Origin: Trichoplax sp. H2
Lineage: Eukaryota; Placozoa; Uniplacotomia; Trichoplacea
Assembly (NCBI GenBank): GCA_003344405.1
Contig: NOWV01000018.1
Span: 558,001 to 622,000 of the forward strand
Direction of reading: 5' to 3'
DNA length: 64,000 nt
The notes below the pieces were generated by a model. It worked only from the letters and a program-made list of their open reading frames with translations. It was not told where the DNA came from and made no database searches. A program made the translations under genes and the position numbers. Below, in pieces: positions 1 through 13,444 of this stretch (positions within the stretch are counted from its first letter, which is position 1; each line of letters starts with the position of its first letter).

Positions 1-1005
1 TTCGTTTGGCCTACAGCATGACCTTATGATGACATGCTGTACTATGCAGAACAGTAGAGATTGCAAGGGCAAAAATGACAGTAGCTTCTATTAGGTGCTT
101 GATGTACGGAATTTCTCGATGCTTGTAGAATCTACGGACAAGTCCATGCCTTATTTACTGCAGTCCATGTTCTACCATAGTAGTGTATGACTCATATCAC
201 TAAGTTAACACGATGACATCATTTCGTCTTTTTTAGACAATCTGCCAGCGAATATACAGTACAGACGGATAGCCAGACCATCCATCGCATAGAGTAAACT
301 TTATGACCAATGGAAAGGTTTCCGACTAGTACAGTACAGTACAATGTACAGTACAGTACACTGTACAGTACAATGTACTGTACAGTACAAGCAGGACAGT
401 GAAGTACAGTACAGTACTGTAATTATGTACAGTACAGCACTACTGTACAGTGTACAGTACCTTAATCAATCTTCCCGGTGTTGAGTGTACTGTATGGTAG
501 CTGTAACGTAGACTCATACACGTTGGCACTTAGTATTTAGCATCATCATCGTTGTTTCATCATTTTTGAGCGATTTGCAAGGCTTATTGCAGTCCTAGTT
601 GGCTTTTAAAACCAATACAAATTGTTTTCTCTTGGCTAGCGAGTTGAAGTCTTCTGCTACCACGATTGTTGTTGAGCAGCAGTTTATCTCCTGTATCCAT
701 TGGCTAATAGTGGATATTGCCTACAGTACGCTACTGGAACGCCGACATTTCGTCATCACCACTCAGCAGAACGACGCGCCGAGAACGTTGCAGTCTAATC
801 TAGACTAATAGTCAATTTGCTATAAGGTAATTGCCGCATACCTAGACTAAAGCAACAGTAGTCCCCAATGAGAGGATTAATGGAACAATTTTGGTAATGA
901 CGTTCTACTTTGTTGAATGATGATAATATAGATAGAAATTCGAAATCGACGAAAATAACTACCCACGATCAAGCATACAAAGCCGCATACGTGGACTCTT
1001 GGATT
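1..1005. other. Left-edge upstream region, no gene seen
   Basis: No reading frame here has splice signals plus a recognisable protein. The 69-codon open stretch at 599-808 has no ATG start and no family resemblance. The stretch probably holds the NBR1 promoter and 5' UTR, but no TATA-like or other core element stood out. The only structure is the GTAC-rich repeat listed separately. Confidence 0.5.
328..462. repeat. GTACAGTAC-rich self-complementary repeat
   Basis: About 135 bases are almost wholly overlapping copies of TACAGTAC and its reverse complement GTACTGTA, with variants such as ACAATGTAC and ACACTGTAC. Each strand can fold back on itself because the unit is nearly palindromic. The same motif recurs at 13381-13432 and 55238-55606. 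Confidence 0.85.
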
Positions 1006-4000
1006 ATGGAAAACCAAATGTCTTCTATGCACTGCATTGCTTCCTTTGAACAAAAACAGCATGAGCTTGAAGTCCATACTTCAACGAAATGGCTAGATTT
1101 GCTTGAAATGGTAAGATAACTGTGCTACTAAAGTACCGATTTGAATTTAGACTTTGGCATTTTTCTTCCATTAATTTCTTACTTTGTTGTTTACTTGCTA
1201 TTCATCTTCATGATGAATGTTTTCAATTGAAACACCTCTGATGATAAAAATTGATTCCATTTTATATGCATCTCTTTTCTACTACGCTAGTTGCTTTATT
1301 CCTACAATGTTCGCTGTACTTCAATCAAGTACTATGACGAAGAAGGAGACGAGGTACGAAAGAAACTTGCTACCTTTTTGTTTACAAATCGTCCATTTTG
1401 ATTTATTTGTTGTACTCGGCGCTTACAGTAAGTACATGGTCGAAAAAGATACAAACGCCGTATGTTGAATGTTGGAAGTGTACTACTCTCGATAGATTTT
1501 ATGCAGTACGCTATACACTACAGTACTGTCTATTTGTATGGATTGATTGAGTCAAAAGATCGCTAAAAAGAGGAATTTTTCCTTAGTTTTACTATACATC
1601 TGTAAACCCTACATTACATCATCAGTACGGACATCCACGTACAAGTGAGTAAGGGATTGTCAATCCCAATCGGGATCGAAGATCCAAGTCTTTGCTCCAT
1701 CCGTGCTAGTCATTTCCTGCTTGACATTACACGCATGGATAAAATGACTACAATGAGTACGTCATAATATGGACAAAATAACCCTTGTCTTTTTCCATTT
1801 CCAATCATAAAATGAACTAGTCCACATTCATAAAGGCTAATTTTAGAGTGGATCGAATGCATTGACCAAGTCCTCTCTGTCCTTGTATGTTGATGCCCCG
1901 TCATCATTCTATCTATACCAGATCGTGAAAAGTTATTGTAATAACCAATAGAATGATTCTTATCCACTCGACTTGAATTTATCAGCCCATCTATAGTGAG
2001 CACAGTACATAAATTTAGATTACTTGAGTAGTTGTCGATTAATAATTATTAAATTAGCCCCAAAGTCCTGCCGAAATTTTTTGCCGATGGCTTCAACGGC
2101 TGAAAGGGCTTTCCATTCAACAAACAAAAACAAGCCGTTCGGACGGACTACACCTGGACATATGTCTACTGGAGTTGCTTACCAACGACAGTATGGATTG
2201 TCTCCATTTTCCTCACCAATGGAGAAGACTCATTCGATGTCGTATAGTACAGTATAAGCGACAGACTGGTGAACGCGATAGTATACTATTTATTTTCCTC
2301 TCCATACCAGCCAATCAAGCAAAACACTGAAGTGAAACTTGCCAGCAAAAATTAGAAAGAAAGAAATTCAAAATGGATCTCGACCTTCTTGACTAATAGC
2401 GAGATACTACTAGCTGCTTATCTACAAAGTTCTCATCCATATTAGCACAACGAAGATTGTGCTAGACAATTATACATTTGATCCTCATACAGTAATGAAG
2501 GCGAAGTATTGCATAAAGTAGAAAATAATGCATCGAGTAACAAGACTCCATCCAATGGATGATCTCAAGATGATCGTTTTGTCAACGGAAAGTTACTCTC
2601 TTCTATCACGTTGGCAAGAATGAGCCTGTAGCCTGTATAATATACCGATACTGCTTTCTTGCTAGATTAGCCACAGATAACTTTTTTACCTGTTGAAATC
2701 TTAACGACAGTAGCCCTGATACGCAATGGCTACGAAAAGTAAATTAATGAATTATTGATTCTACTCTGCACGTGCACAATCTACCGTAGACTTGCAATAT
2801 GAAACGACGGTAAAGGATGCAAGCATTTGAAGAGCATTGAGGCATGAAAAGGGTAGGGTGTCTTTATGATGTCAAATTCCTGTATAAAACTTGACTGTAA
2901 TCTCTTGAAAATTCATCAGAAGCAAGGATCATCCAGCTATAAATTGACTTGAGTCAACCATCTTAGTAGAACCCTACTTCGTTCTTGACAAAGGATGATC
3001 ATCTTGTACTTGTATAAAAAACGCATGAATGGCGTCTAAAAGGGGTTCATAAATAATGTAGAAGAGTCAAGCGCTCTCTTATACAGCGGTAAACCTTACC
3101 CGTAAATGTAATTAAGGCAACCAGTGAAATCAATACTACCTAACTCAGATTAATAACCAAGATTAGAGTAGACTATTGCGAAACCTACGTGTAGAGCAGC
3201 CGATGCAGGACTTGCAATGTATCCAACAGTGATTTAAATTGGCATTACTATATTGCACACTCGGTTGCAAATTGGAAATAGGATTCATTTTATCATGAGT
3301 GAAGCAGTTGCTATGAGCAATTGACCTTGTGCAACTTCAATGAACTTCCCGTTTGAAATTATAGACCTTTAAACATGATAATTGAAAGCCTCATTTTAAT
3401 TAATCGTCTGGTGTAAATGTACATTATAGTTCAATTAAGATATGATGAAATTGATTGGTCAAAGGACTAGGTGGGTTAGAGTCAACTTTGATCATGTAAT
3501 TGACTTCAATTGATAGACTAGATGGTAATGACAACATAATGTAGAATTCCCCTTAGCATACATATGATAGACAGTACTCATTACCGTAGAGCGATCACTG
3601 TTCACAGAAAGTAAACCTTAAAATCCTTCAACATCTTATACAATCCAAATAATACTACTGTCACCATACTGCTGACAGTATTGATAATTGTCGGATCGAT
3701 GCATTCATGCATAGGGATAAAAGCAGCCAATCCTTAAATCGTTTATCTCATCTGTATAACAAACCTATCGTCTACAACGATCGTTACAGTAAACGGATTT
3801 TCGCCATATTCCCATGGAGACGATAAATCTTCAGCAAAGTAATTGGATAAAAATTCAATACCCTTGGTGCGAGTATTGTTACTGCAAGTGACTGTATCCA
3901 AGGATGATAAAAGAATCATTTCCTTTGCCTTAGTCCTTTACCTTTACTGTTCTCTAGCTACCAGTACTGTAGTGTACTTTGATTTTATTTTTTTTTTCTC

Positions 4001-7000
4001 CATCAATGACGTATGCCTTCTTGAAATATCATATTAATGAATAGATAAGAACATCGATTGAAATAGAACACACCCAATTCATTAAAAAAGAGAAATGAAA
4101 AACAGCATAGGAGACTTTGCTATTTAATTAATAATAAGCAAAAGTTTTTATTTTCTTCTTTATGACATTTATTCAATAATAATAATATCAAGTGTCCAAT
4201 AGTATTATTATCAACAACTATAAAAGTTCATCCTTTTATTTCATCAATCTTCATGATGATTGGTTGTAATATTGATTGATCCTTATAAAATTATTTTCTG
4301 TCTTTTATTATCCAGGTGTCGGTCAGCAGCCAAGGTAGAATCGAAGTCAATAAATGCATCCTTGTTGTTTGCTACTCTACAGTTTTTACTTACTTTCAAG
4401 ACATGGTAGTCTAATACTGTGTTTACCTGGTATTATTACTATTTAATAATAATCATCAGTACTTTTCCCTATGAAAAATTGTTTTGCCTATTTGTTGTAG
4501 TTACTGTATTTTGGAAAAAAAAACCATCAGTCGTTAGATCATAGCTGTAATTACTGCTTGATAGATTAATACCGTAAAACTTGATGAGATCAATAGCCTA
4601 GCTATTTTATTAAATTACATAAGATACAGTATAGCAGATATTTCTAATAGTTTTAGTTTTTTTATCTCTGATTTTTACGCCAGCAGAAATTCATCACCTA
4701 GATCGTATAGACTCTGTGCAAGCATATTAATTACGCGTATTTTGCGTATTTAGTTGACTAATACTGTAAACTTTCACTTGCTTACATTCCCTTTCCTTTT
4801 TTATTGTACCTGGATCAAGACGAATGGGAAGAAGTACTAAAGGTAACTTAGATTCTGCAATAGAAAAAAAAGTGCAATGATGTTCAACATTTTCAGCAAC
4901 ATGACATTTTGCTAACAATACTACTAGTTCAAGTTTACGATTATCATTATTAAAATTGCTTATGTAGTCTTGGAATGAATTTCTGATACCGTTATTGTAT
5001 TTTAGTTGATTAGTGCATCTAAACCGGAGGCTTTCAAATTTTGCATTATCGGTGAAATTGTCAATGAACCTTTCCCTACTGGTGTAGCACCACCAGTAGA
5101 AGAAAACTCCAATCAGGTCTGTTGCATAGAAATACAAGAAAAACAATGCAAAAGAACTTCTTATAAATCAAATCTCGTAACCGTCATGTTAAATCCTATA
5201 AAGGGCTCTTGATAAGAGAATTTTTGCTCCAAAATTAAACACCGCTACTGTACTATATACTATCTACATACTGCAAAAAGAGCCTCACAACGCGCTTGTT
5301 TGGCTATTGCTAATGATGATCCTATTTTTTTATTTTAATTTATTACTGATATCGGTGTAATCCATATAAATTTTATTTGATAGACCGATCTAATAACTGA
5401 ACCTATCGCAGCCGGTGGTAATGGTAATTGCGGTCGAATGCAGCGAATAAAACGATTTTTAAACAACATGAAAGAAGTTGCAAAAGAGCTCAAAACATCA
5501 TCTCAGGAACTGCGTGAGACGGTGAATACAAAGGAGCCTCCAGAATGGTTTAAAAATTCATCTGATCATGTATGTTGATACCTAATTTACAGCATAGAAA
5601 ATTGTAAACTAAAGTATTTCTATTATGAAGACCTTATATTTTTCAATCGCAAAATTATTGCTTTTATGCAGTAACTCAACGATAATTACAAAGAATATTT
5701 TGTATATCTACATCAATTAAGCAGTAATTATTACATTCTATCTCTCGAGTAATGAATAAATGAAATCTTAATTTGTTTTATATAATTATTATAGATGTGC
5801 CAAATGATCATCAGTGGAGTCTTATCGGGCTTAGATAATGCTGTTGTAGCATCAGTACCCGGTAATAGTACTCTGCAATCACAATTGGGTAATAATTGTG
5901 ACAATGCACGACGTAAGTTATTTTCATTATAGTTTGTAAGGAAAAAAAATAATCCAGTTTTATTTTCTACTGTCTTTCATCACATGGGTATAGGATAAAG
6001 TAATTTTTTTTCCTTTAATGAACTAACAGCTCAAATAATAATTTTTTTTAGCTGTTTATGTCCATGATAAAGTTTTCTGTGACGTCTGCAATCAAACCAT
6101 CGTTGGAATTCGATATAAATGCGGGTACAATGTCATTAAAAATATACAATAATTTGTATTGACCTATATTAATATATAACCCAAACGATTGCTAAAAAGA
6201 CTGACGGTATACGACTGTGCATGAGTATTATTCTGTTAGTGTCATACCGAACCAATCAACTATGATATTAGTAGCAATTCAACATTATTCTTACTTATGA
6301 AATAATTTTATTTGCTTGGTATTAGAAATTGTGCTGACTACGATTTATGTGAACAATGCGAGAGTATCCCAAATATCCATGATAACACCCATGTGTTTTT
6401 GAAATTACGAAAGCCCGTTGTAGCAGCTGGACGCGACCCAGTTACTGGTTTGGTCTCGCCATTACTGCATAAATGTGTTTACAAGCCGACACTAGCGTCA
6501 GAGCAACACGAAACAGAGTAAGATAATAACTGTTCTGCTAATGACTTGATTGTAACTGTATTGCACCTATTTCTATTCCAACTACTTTTCTCATGTGCTA
6601 TGTTATTTAAATTATGATGATTAGTTTCTTCGTATCAAAGCCCCAACCAGAGCCATATGTTATAGACGCTATCTTGGCTGAAAGAAATTGTGAAATTTAC
6701 CGCGAGAAATCGAGTAAGGAATTAAAGAAGATAATGAAGGCTGAGAAACGAAAACTAAAGTAAGGATTAGCATCTTTTAAAATTTTTTTGTACTTTACAT
6801 ACAATTTAGTACCCAAGCTTTATTCTTAATATGTTAATTAATTAAAGCAGAGGTTTTAACTGTATGCTAAAACTTTTTGCAATACAATTACTTTTGCTAT
6901 AGGCAAAGTTTAAGTGCAAGCTTATGTAGTGAAGAAAGCTCTCCAGATATTTATTACCCAATCAATCCAAACCAAAAAGTATCCAATATATACTATTCTT

Positions 7001-8897
7001 TGTTAAAGTTACCTATTCTTAACTGTTCATTGCTTATCGTCGATAATTAAATAAATCTTACAACTGTATAATAATTTATGCAAATAAAACAATTTCTAGT
7101 TTACCAAGACTTGGTGCATACGCAATACTGGTAAATCAACTTGGAACAATATCAAGGTAAAGCAATGTGCAATTTTCCAAAATGTAACAAATCATGTCGT
7201 AGCATTTTTGATTTTATTTTCTTATCTTGTTAACAATTTATCTTTTTGTAGTTGATTTATATGAAAGGAAAATGTAAATCACAGAGACTTAAACCAGAGG
7301 CGGATGGCAAGGTCTTCCTTCCCGCTGTAAAACCTGGTGAAAAACATTTTGTAACCGTGTCATTCATAGCTCCACACTTACCGGGAGAATACTTTAGTAT
7401 TTTACGACTAAAATCAAATGGCATCAAATTTGGACCTCATTTCATATGCAAAGTTAATGTTGTCAATCAATACAGTCATGAAGGTATACAGATAAAAACT
7501 CACTTTCTAATTTCTAATATCTTTTGTGTAACTTATTGCTATCATGATGAAATTTTTAAAATATATTGAATTTTATTTCATTATTCTCATAATAGATACT
7601 TTAACTGAACCGATTGCTGCTATACCTACCACAGAGTTAAACTGTGATGATATTGCATCCTCGCAACAGAGTTCGATTGCTACGTCATCAGATATTGTTA
7701 TTGTGAAACGTTCTGATTACGATCCGATAGCTGTCGCATGTGAAACGTTATGTGAGGATAACTTATTGAACGCTGATAATATCGATGATCGTAATCTACA
7801 CGTAGAAGATAGTGAAGCAAAAGAAAGCAGACGTACATCAGATGGTAGCATTGAAACATTATCAGTATCTGTCCGTAAGTAAAATATATTCTTATGTTTC
7901 AAAACCAAATATATCCCTAATTAGTATAATGATTTGTAATAGATCAAGATTGCACTCTTCCAGTACAAGATGCATGCAATTATAATGAAAAGACTCAGAC
8001 TACAGATCGAAAGCCTGCTAATGAGGGTTGTGATGACTTCCTTATTGTGGATTTACCCGACTGCTTTGACATGACAAAACCACTTCCTCCGGAAAAAATT
8101 GCTGCAATCACTGAAGCTTTTGAGAAATCTAGGAATGAAAGTTACTTTGGTGTTGATAGTATTGAAAGCAGTTTACAAAGGACGTCAATAAGTGAAGATC
8201 TGGATACAGTAAAATCAGCAGAAGATTTTAAAGATATTAATGCAGATGATGTATCTATTGCGTCAACATCTTCAAGCGATAGTCAATCTTACAGTAGCGT
8301 AGATGAAGTAGTTAATGTAGCTGTCGTCGATCAACCTGTGAGATTATCACCTGATCGAGATGAAGAAGAGATTATGGAACCTAATATACAGCAACACGAT
8401 GATTTTTCTAATTCCCAAGAAGTTAATAATGTTCCCGAGCTAGGATATAACTCTACTGATAGAACTCCTACTTCAAGCAATGAAACTGATAACGATAGCA
8501 TCAGTAATCGAATGATGAATTTCTTAGAAGCGGTCTCTGCGGGCGCCACTTCACTCCAAAATGCAATTTCGCGTGCTGTTGATGGTGATACTTCAGAATC
8601 GCAACCAAGTTCAGAGAAAGATTATGAGGTATGTATGTATTATTTCCCTTTATGGATAAAGTATAACTAATATGCATGACTTTGCATAATTCAATTGTAC
8701 CGTATGATAACTTTATTACGTTAACAAAACAGAAACAAGAGTCGAATCCGAATCTTATGGAAGAGCTAGTCCGGATGGGTTTCTGCGATAGGAAAGTAAA
8801 TCAAGAATTGTTGGACAAATACCCTGATAACGTTAATGCAGTTATAACAGACTTATTACAAACACTTAATGATGGCTGGGCTGAGAGAAGACATTAA
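1006..8897 (+). CDS. NBR1: NBR1 selective-autophagy receptor (15 exons, 835 aa)
   Basis: Selective-autophagy cargo receptor that binds ubiquitinated cargo and LC3/Atg8. Exons: 1006-1110, 1291-1353, 4316-4345, 5006-5116, 5384-5569, 5795-5912, 6052-6124, 6326-6517, 6625-6759, 6903-6978, 7100-7156, 7252-7483, 7596-7874, 7943-8628, 8733-8897; phases agree throughout. Domains in order: PB1 (about residues 8-90, acidic DEEGDE loop at 1336-1353, split over four exons), a PPEWF motif, ZZ zinc finger (about 206-255, paired CxxC, then KLRKPVV as in animal NBR1), basic coiled coil, FW/NBR1 domain (about 355-460), LIR core FLIV (8038-8049) before a DLPDCFD segment matching the human LIR region, an amphipathic helix (about 743-766), and UBA (about 785-830, MGFCDR, ending WAERRH). 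ATG 1006 has A at -3 and G at +4 and gives a first exon of 35 codons, close to the vertebrate length. Two FW tryptophans are missing. The 10-codon third exon has a weak donor (GTCAAT) but completes PB1. Confidence 0.93.
1354..4315 (+). other. Long intron 2 of NBR1
   Basis: At nearly 3 kb this intron is far longer than the other NBR1 introns, which are roughly 70-660 bases. It separates the PB1 exon ending DEEGDE from the next PB1 exon. Short open stretches on both strands (for example 1710-2003 minus and 2024-2257 plus) resemble no family I know. No nested gene or repeat was recognised. Confidence 0.6.
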
Positions 8898-8939
8898 CTT
8901 ACTGCGCTGTATTGTAGTTTTTACAAGTCGTGTAATTGT

Positions 8940-8945
8940 AATAAA
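8940..8945 (+). terminator. AATAAA poly(A) signal, NBR1
   Basis: A canonical AATAAA lies about 43 bases after the NBR1 stop codon, a normal distance for a short 3' UTR. No cleavage data are available. Confidence 0.55.
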
Positions 8946-10410
8946 CGATTGTAATAACTGATAAAGACATTATCAGGACTCACGGTAATAGTATCGTAGA
9001 ACGGATTAAGACTGTTTACTACCATGTAGTGCTGATGTTTTACGTCAAGTATCTATTATCATTAAAGTTACCTTAAGCCTTAACAAATGTGGCGTCTAAT
9101 TGTGTTGTTATTTCAGTCGAATAATAATTGCTAGAATAACTATCTATTGAGACAATACTTCCTATCACTTATTGATTGCTATGTTATGGTATTGTTAATG
9201 GCGATCGTTTTATCAGCTTGAGAGTGATAAATTTATTGCTTACTATTGGAAATAATTTATAGGCGATATATATTGCTTTGTAAAGTACTGTTATTTGCCT
9301 TTATAACTACGCATTTAAGGCTAATTGTTTTCAAACGCTTAATGATTTTACACTTCTTTCAGATATAGCTATTGTATCTATCTACAAACATTGTAGAGAT
9401 GGTAAATCAGGTTAAGTGTTGTTTCTTTATTGATCTCTACAACTCATATATTAGAGGCATACTACAGTTTACACCTCTATCTTGTATAACTCATGCGTAT
9501 ATATATATATATATATCAGGTTTACATATTTATACAATTCAGTAAAAGGTACATATACTCGTGTATCACTATTGCAACTTACGGTTATCTTTTATGTGCT
9601 ATTTGGGAGAAACAACACGTTTAGAAAATAAAATAACTAAAGAATAAAAAATTAATTACTAGATGTGTAGATTCCACTTTGTTGGAGATTGTCCAAAAAT
9701 GCATTATTTTGACTGTAATAATATTATAAGGTCATTTTAGCAATTGAAGGAAAGATTGCGTTATGATGTACGTACTAGCCAAGACATGGATTCAATGTAG
9801 AATTAAGTTTCTTACCGCAGCACCGTATTAAACCTGTGTGTATAAAGAGCACTGATAATATTGTGATTAGCGTTATGTGCGAGTGCGTAGTAGTCTTATG
9901 ATACTATTTAATAAATAACTATTACCTATTGGATTATTGGCCCACAACTAATTAATCTTAAGTTGAAAATTCATAAAAATTGTGCGACTAAGTAAAACGT
10001 CATACTTGCAATTCTTGATAAAGGATTTGGAGGAGAAATTTCATTACTTTTGATCACTCATGAAAACTAATACACCTTATATTCCTAAGCAATATTCAAT
10101 ACGATACGTACTGTATATAACTAAATTTAAATACTAGAAACACAAGACTCAAGGCGTGATAGCGTCGGAGAATAAGTTTATTTATTAAAAAATGGAGTAC
10201 TGTATGTTCAACATACTGTATCTAGTTCAGTGAAAATAAGAAAGCGTTTGAATATCTCAGTATCTTAACAGTAAAATCTGCAAAAGTAAACTTTTCAATC
10301 CTGCGTTTTGTATGGCAATTTATAGCTTATATTTTCGTTATAGCAGAATGTACCATCATGATAATTTGCATCTACTCTATATTATACACGAATAATAACA
10401 TAAATAGTTT
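8946..10410. other. Intergenic region between convergent NBR1 and PDE12 copy 1
   Basis: The two flanking genes converge here. No coding signal was recognised. A (TA)n run lies at about 9499-9516. TTTATT at 10177-10186 reads as AATAAA on the minus strand and is a possible poly(A) signal for the minus-strand PDE12 gene, about 225 bases past its stop. Confidence 0.5.
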
Positions 10411-12965
10411 TCATGATTTTTTCATATCTTTAATAGTAACATCACAAACTAAAGCCAAGTGGTCAGATGGAGCGTTGGGTGATGGCAAGGCCTTATCTCT
10501 TTTGATTTCATCTTCAGTTGGGAATGGGACAACTTGCTTAACATCTACGTATTCTTTTTCACCAAATATATAATCAAGAGTTCCTACAAAATCCTGAACA
10601 TAATTTGTGAACTGAGGTATACCACATAAACTATAGAAATCAAAGGCGTTATCAAGTACTAAATCGATTGGCTTCCATCGATCTGCGGTTGTTGGGAAGA
10701 AATGCTTTTGATGCTTTTGATGAGTAGTAAGTAACTGATAAACATTAGAATTAGGAATACTATTGAAATCGCCACATAATAGAATGGGAAGAACATCTGA
10801 AATAACTAATGGAGATATGTTCACATTAGACTTTTCAAGAAAGCTATGATTCTACTAGGCTTAAATACAACAATAGAATGACTTTTACTAAATTCATACA
10901 AGTATAGAAAATTACGTAAAGATTAGTTGATTCAATTATAACATAGTGATGAATTACGTACCTGTAAATTTATTGCGAATTAAATTCAGCTGGTGTAATA
11001 CAACAGATGCTTGGACTAAGCGTACTTCCGGTAGCATAGGATTGGCATACAGATGTGTATTGCCAATACAAAATAATTTATTAGGTGCTTCTCGCCATCG
11101 AAAAACACATGCCATAGCTACATTGGGTAAATTAACGCATTTTCTCTTTAATTGTGGATGCTTCTTGATTTGTTTAGCTAGGTGGCCTAGGCTTTTATCC
11201 TATATAATTTGTAAGTAAGGTATTATACATATATGTTAGTGTTGCAAAAATGCAATACAGTATAAGTTATAATTTTCGATACGATGATATTTATCATAAA
11301 TCGATAATCTCGTAAATTATAAGAATGTGAAGTACTACTAACTTTAACTAACATGCATATCATAAAGTATAGGTACTGATATTCCTAATAATAACGCAAT
11401 CGCATACGGCACAATTTTCTGTACGATAGCCTTAATTATTATAAACCAAATGATATATTGTAACTTGTAAGAGTTTGCAGAGCCAATTATCGAAATTAAC
11501 GTATCTCGTGAAGGAAAGGATATAAATATGTTATGCAATGATAGTGAGTGATATTCTATTCCATTGCATCAATAAATGATTCTATCAGGATACATTGCAA
11601 TTTCTTAGCACAGAATCATTCGTCATCAGTAGATCATGCTGTAGCTTGCAAGAATTTACGCATTTGGTCAATGTAAAGGAATTCTGTGTATCACCGTTAA
11701 TTATCAATTAAATTAAATCATGTTATAACTTGCATGTGTCTGCATTGCCAATTAAGCTTTACGGATATATCTTATAAAGTTAAGGTGTGTATAATCCATA
11801 CGGTAATGTAGTAACATGTGTTGCGATTATACTATACGATATCACTCATTTTATAGCAACAAAGTTAAGTCATAACTAGCAAGAGGATGAAAGAATTTAC
11901 CTTAAGTAATAAATCTCGTAAGGCAAAGGTATGCAATGATAATAATTGAAATTTTGATCTATTATACAATAACGCAAGGCCTTCTTTAACCTCTGCCTTT
12001 TTAAAGATATGATTCCCAGAGTAACCATGAGTACGCATTGCAGGCAGTATGACATTTTGTAATAATTCTTTGTCGCATTCTTGAAGGCAAATTATATCGG
12101 CATTATACCCTACTAATTCATCTATTATTAAGGGCAATCGATAGGAATATCGAAGATATCTTGGATTGCAATAGCGAAATACATCATTACTATATCCACT
12201 CGATAGGATGTTATAAGAGACGATCCTAAGATCACCAACAACATCTAATTTTGATTGAGTAAATTGATATCGTTGACGAGATAAGCATCGAACAGGGCCA
12301 TAACTAACAGGTATATTGGATTGAATAGTAACAGCATCACCATAATTGTCCTCGTGCCGAGGTGTACAACGTAATTTTAATCGTTGGCCGAAATCACTAG
12401 GTTGTATTTTATAATGGATATTATCACCGACTTTCTCCCATGATTGTTTACCATTTTTTTGCCTACTAGAAAACCATTCATAATGAGATTGTTGGACACT
12501 GCTAAATTCCATCTTTACATTGGGAGCAATTGTAAAGCCAACAAATACGTCGGTATCAGGAAATTGCAATGAAACAATACGAGGTGGATTAACTTGAACT
12601 ATAAATTGTTTATTATCTAATTGTAAGATATGGCCAGTTTCCCATGCTTCAACATTAGGTAATCGACGTATAATATGAGCTGATGTTTTACCGTGCAATA
12701 ATACTGGCAAAGTGGTAGAAGCTACATGTGCAGCTAAGCCTTTTTTCATCCTAAAATAGTAGCCAGCAATGGTATCTAAGCCATACTTTAATTCCGCTTC
12801 CTTGTCCACGGAGACATTAAATAAAGTTCGACTGCCATCACGCAATGTAATCAACATCATGGAGAGCTGATGCTCTCTTGCAACCACAGCACGTAGTCTA
12901 GGCGGCTGAGCACGATTTGCCAGCCATCTTCTTGTTATTCTCATCCACTGCATCCTACCATTCAT
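10411..12965 (-). CDS. PDE12: PDE12-like 2',5'-phosphodiesterase / 3' exonuclease, copy 1 (3 exons, 562 aa)
   Basis: Member of the exonuclease-endonuclease-phosphatase (EEP) superfamily. PDE12 degrades 2-5A and trims poly(A) from mitochondrial transcripts. Minus-strand exons are 12965-11901, 11199-10962 and 10796-10411, joined in phase. The first 30 or so residues are arginine-rich and free of acidic residues, as in a mitochondrial presequence. The N-terminal beta domain shows VEAWETG and NPPRIVSLQFP, matching the human VDAW and NPP segments. EEP motifs in order are RIVSYNIL, ICLQECD (Glu near residue 295), NTHLYANP, CGDFNS, TLDYIFG and PSDHLALV, so the catalytic set looks intact. It stands head to head with a second PDE12 gene at 15615-17708 that has the same intron positions and an exon 2 of identical length. 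Which copy is the functional orthologue of vertebrate PDE12 cannot be told from sequence alone. Confidence 0.93.
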
Positions 12966-13380
12966 TCGTTTACTTTATTCGCTTAGGATATCAATCCAAT
13001 AGCAGGTGAAAATAAAGTATCAACTCCTGTGATCACCAATACTATGATTAAAATAGTGTAATAGCTTATAATTTCATGGATAGTTGCTGCAATGAGATCA
13101 ATTGAAGAGGATAAAACGAGCTAGAAAATAACTTGAAAATATTTACCGATAGCTGCAAGACGACACGATGAGAGAATGTTGCCCGAGCAGTTGCATCCAG
13201 TCCCACGAACGATATCGTGTCGCATGTAGTATTCACCCGCAATGGCATGTCACCCGTTGAGTGGACAGCTGGACCGCGCAGGCCTTGTAGTCTTCGTGTA
13301 TGTTGAGTGGGGAATAGGTAAAAAGTTATGTTAGTCTTGACTGGATGGCGACTCATGTTTGAGTAGTACTACTCCGTCGA
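12966..13380. other. 5' flank of PDE12 copy 1
   Basis: Upstream of the minus-strand PDE12 start. It is somewhat GC-richer between 13160 and 13320 than its surroundings and holds a 96-codon minus-strand open frame (13356-13066) that matches nothing I recognise. It may be promoter or 5' UTR sequence. Confidence 0.4.
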
Positions 13381-13432
13381 TTACAGTGTACAGTACAGAT
13401 AAACAATTTACACTGTACACTGTATACTGTAC
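13381..13432. repeat. Short GTAC-type repeat
   Basis: Alternating TACAGTGTACAG and TACACTGTATACTGTAC units, self-complementary, of the same kind as at 328-462 and 55238-55606. Confidence 0.7.
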
Positions 13433-13444
13433 AATTTCTGGGTA

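Noticed and set aside
4727-5146. 139-codon open frame on the minus strand
   Set aside because: It is antisense to the NBR1 PB1 exon at 5006-5116, which has matching phases and family alignment; the antisense protein resembles nothing.
6979-7099. NBR1 intron as a U12-type intron (donor GTATCC, internal TTCTTAAC)
   Set aside because: The branch-like element lies about 80 bases before the acceptor, too far for U12-type introns, and the donor lacks the CCTTT core.
13066-13356. 96-codon minus-strand open frame upstream of PDE12 copy 1
   Set aside because: No family resemblance, and PDE12 already has a good presequence start at 12965. It could be a 5' UTR frame, but nothing supports a protein.
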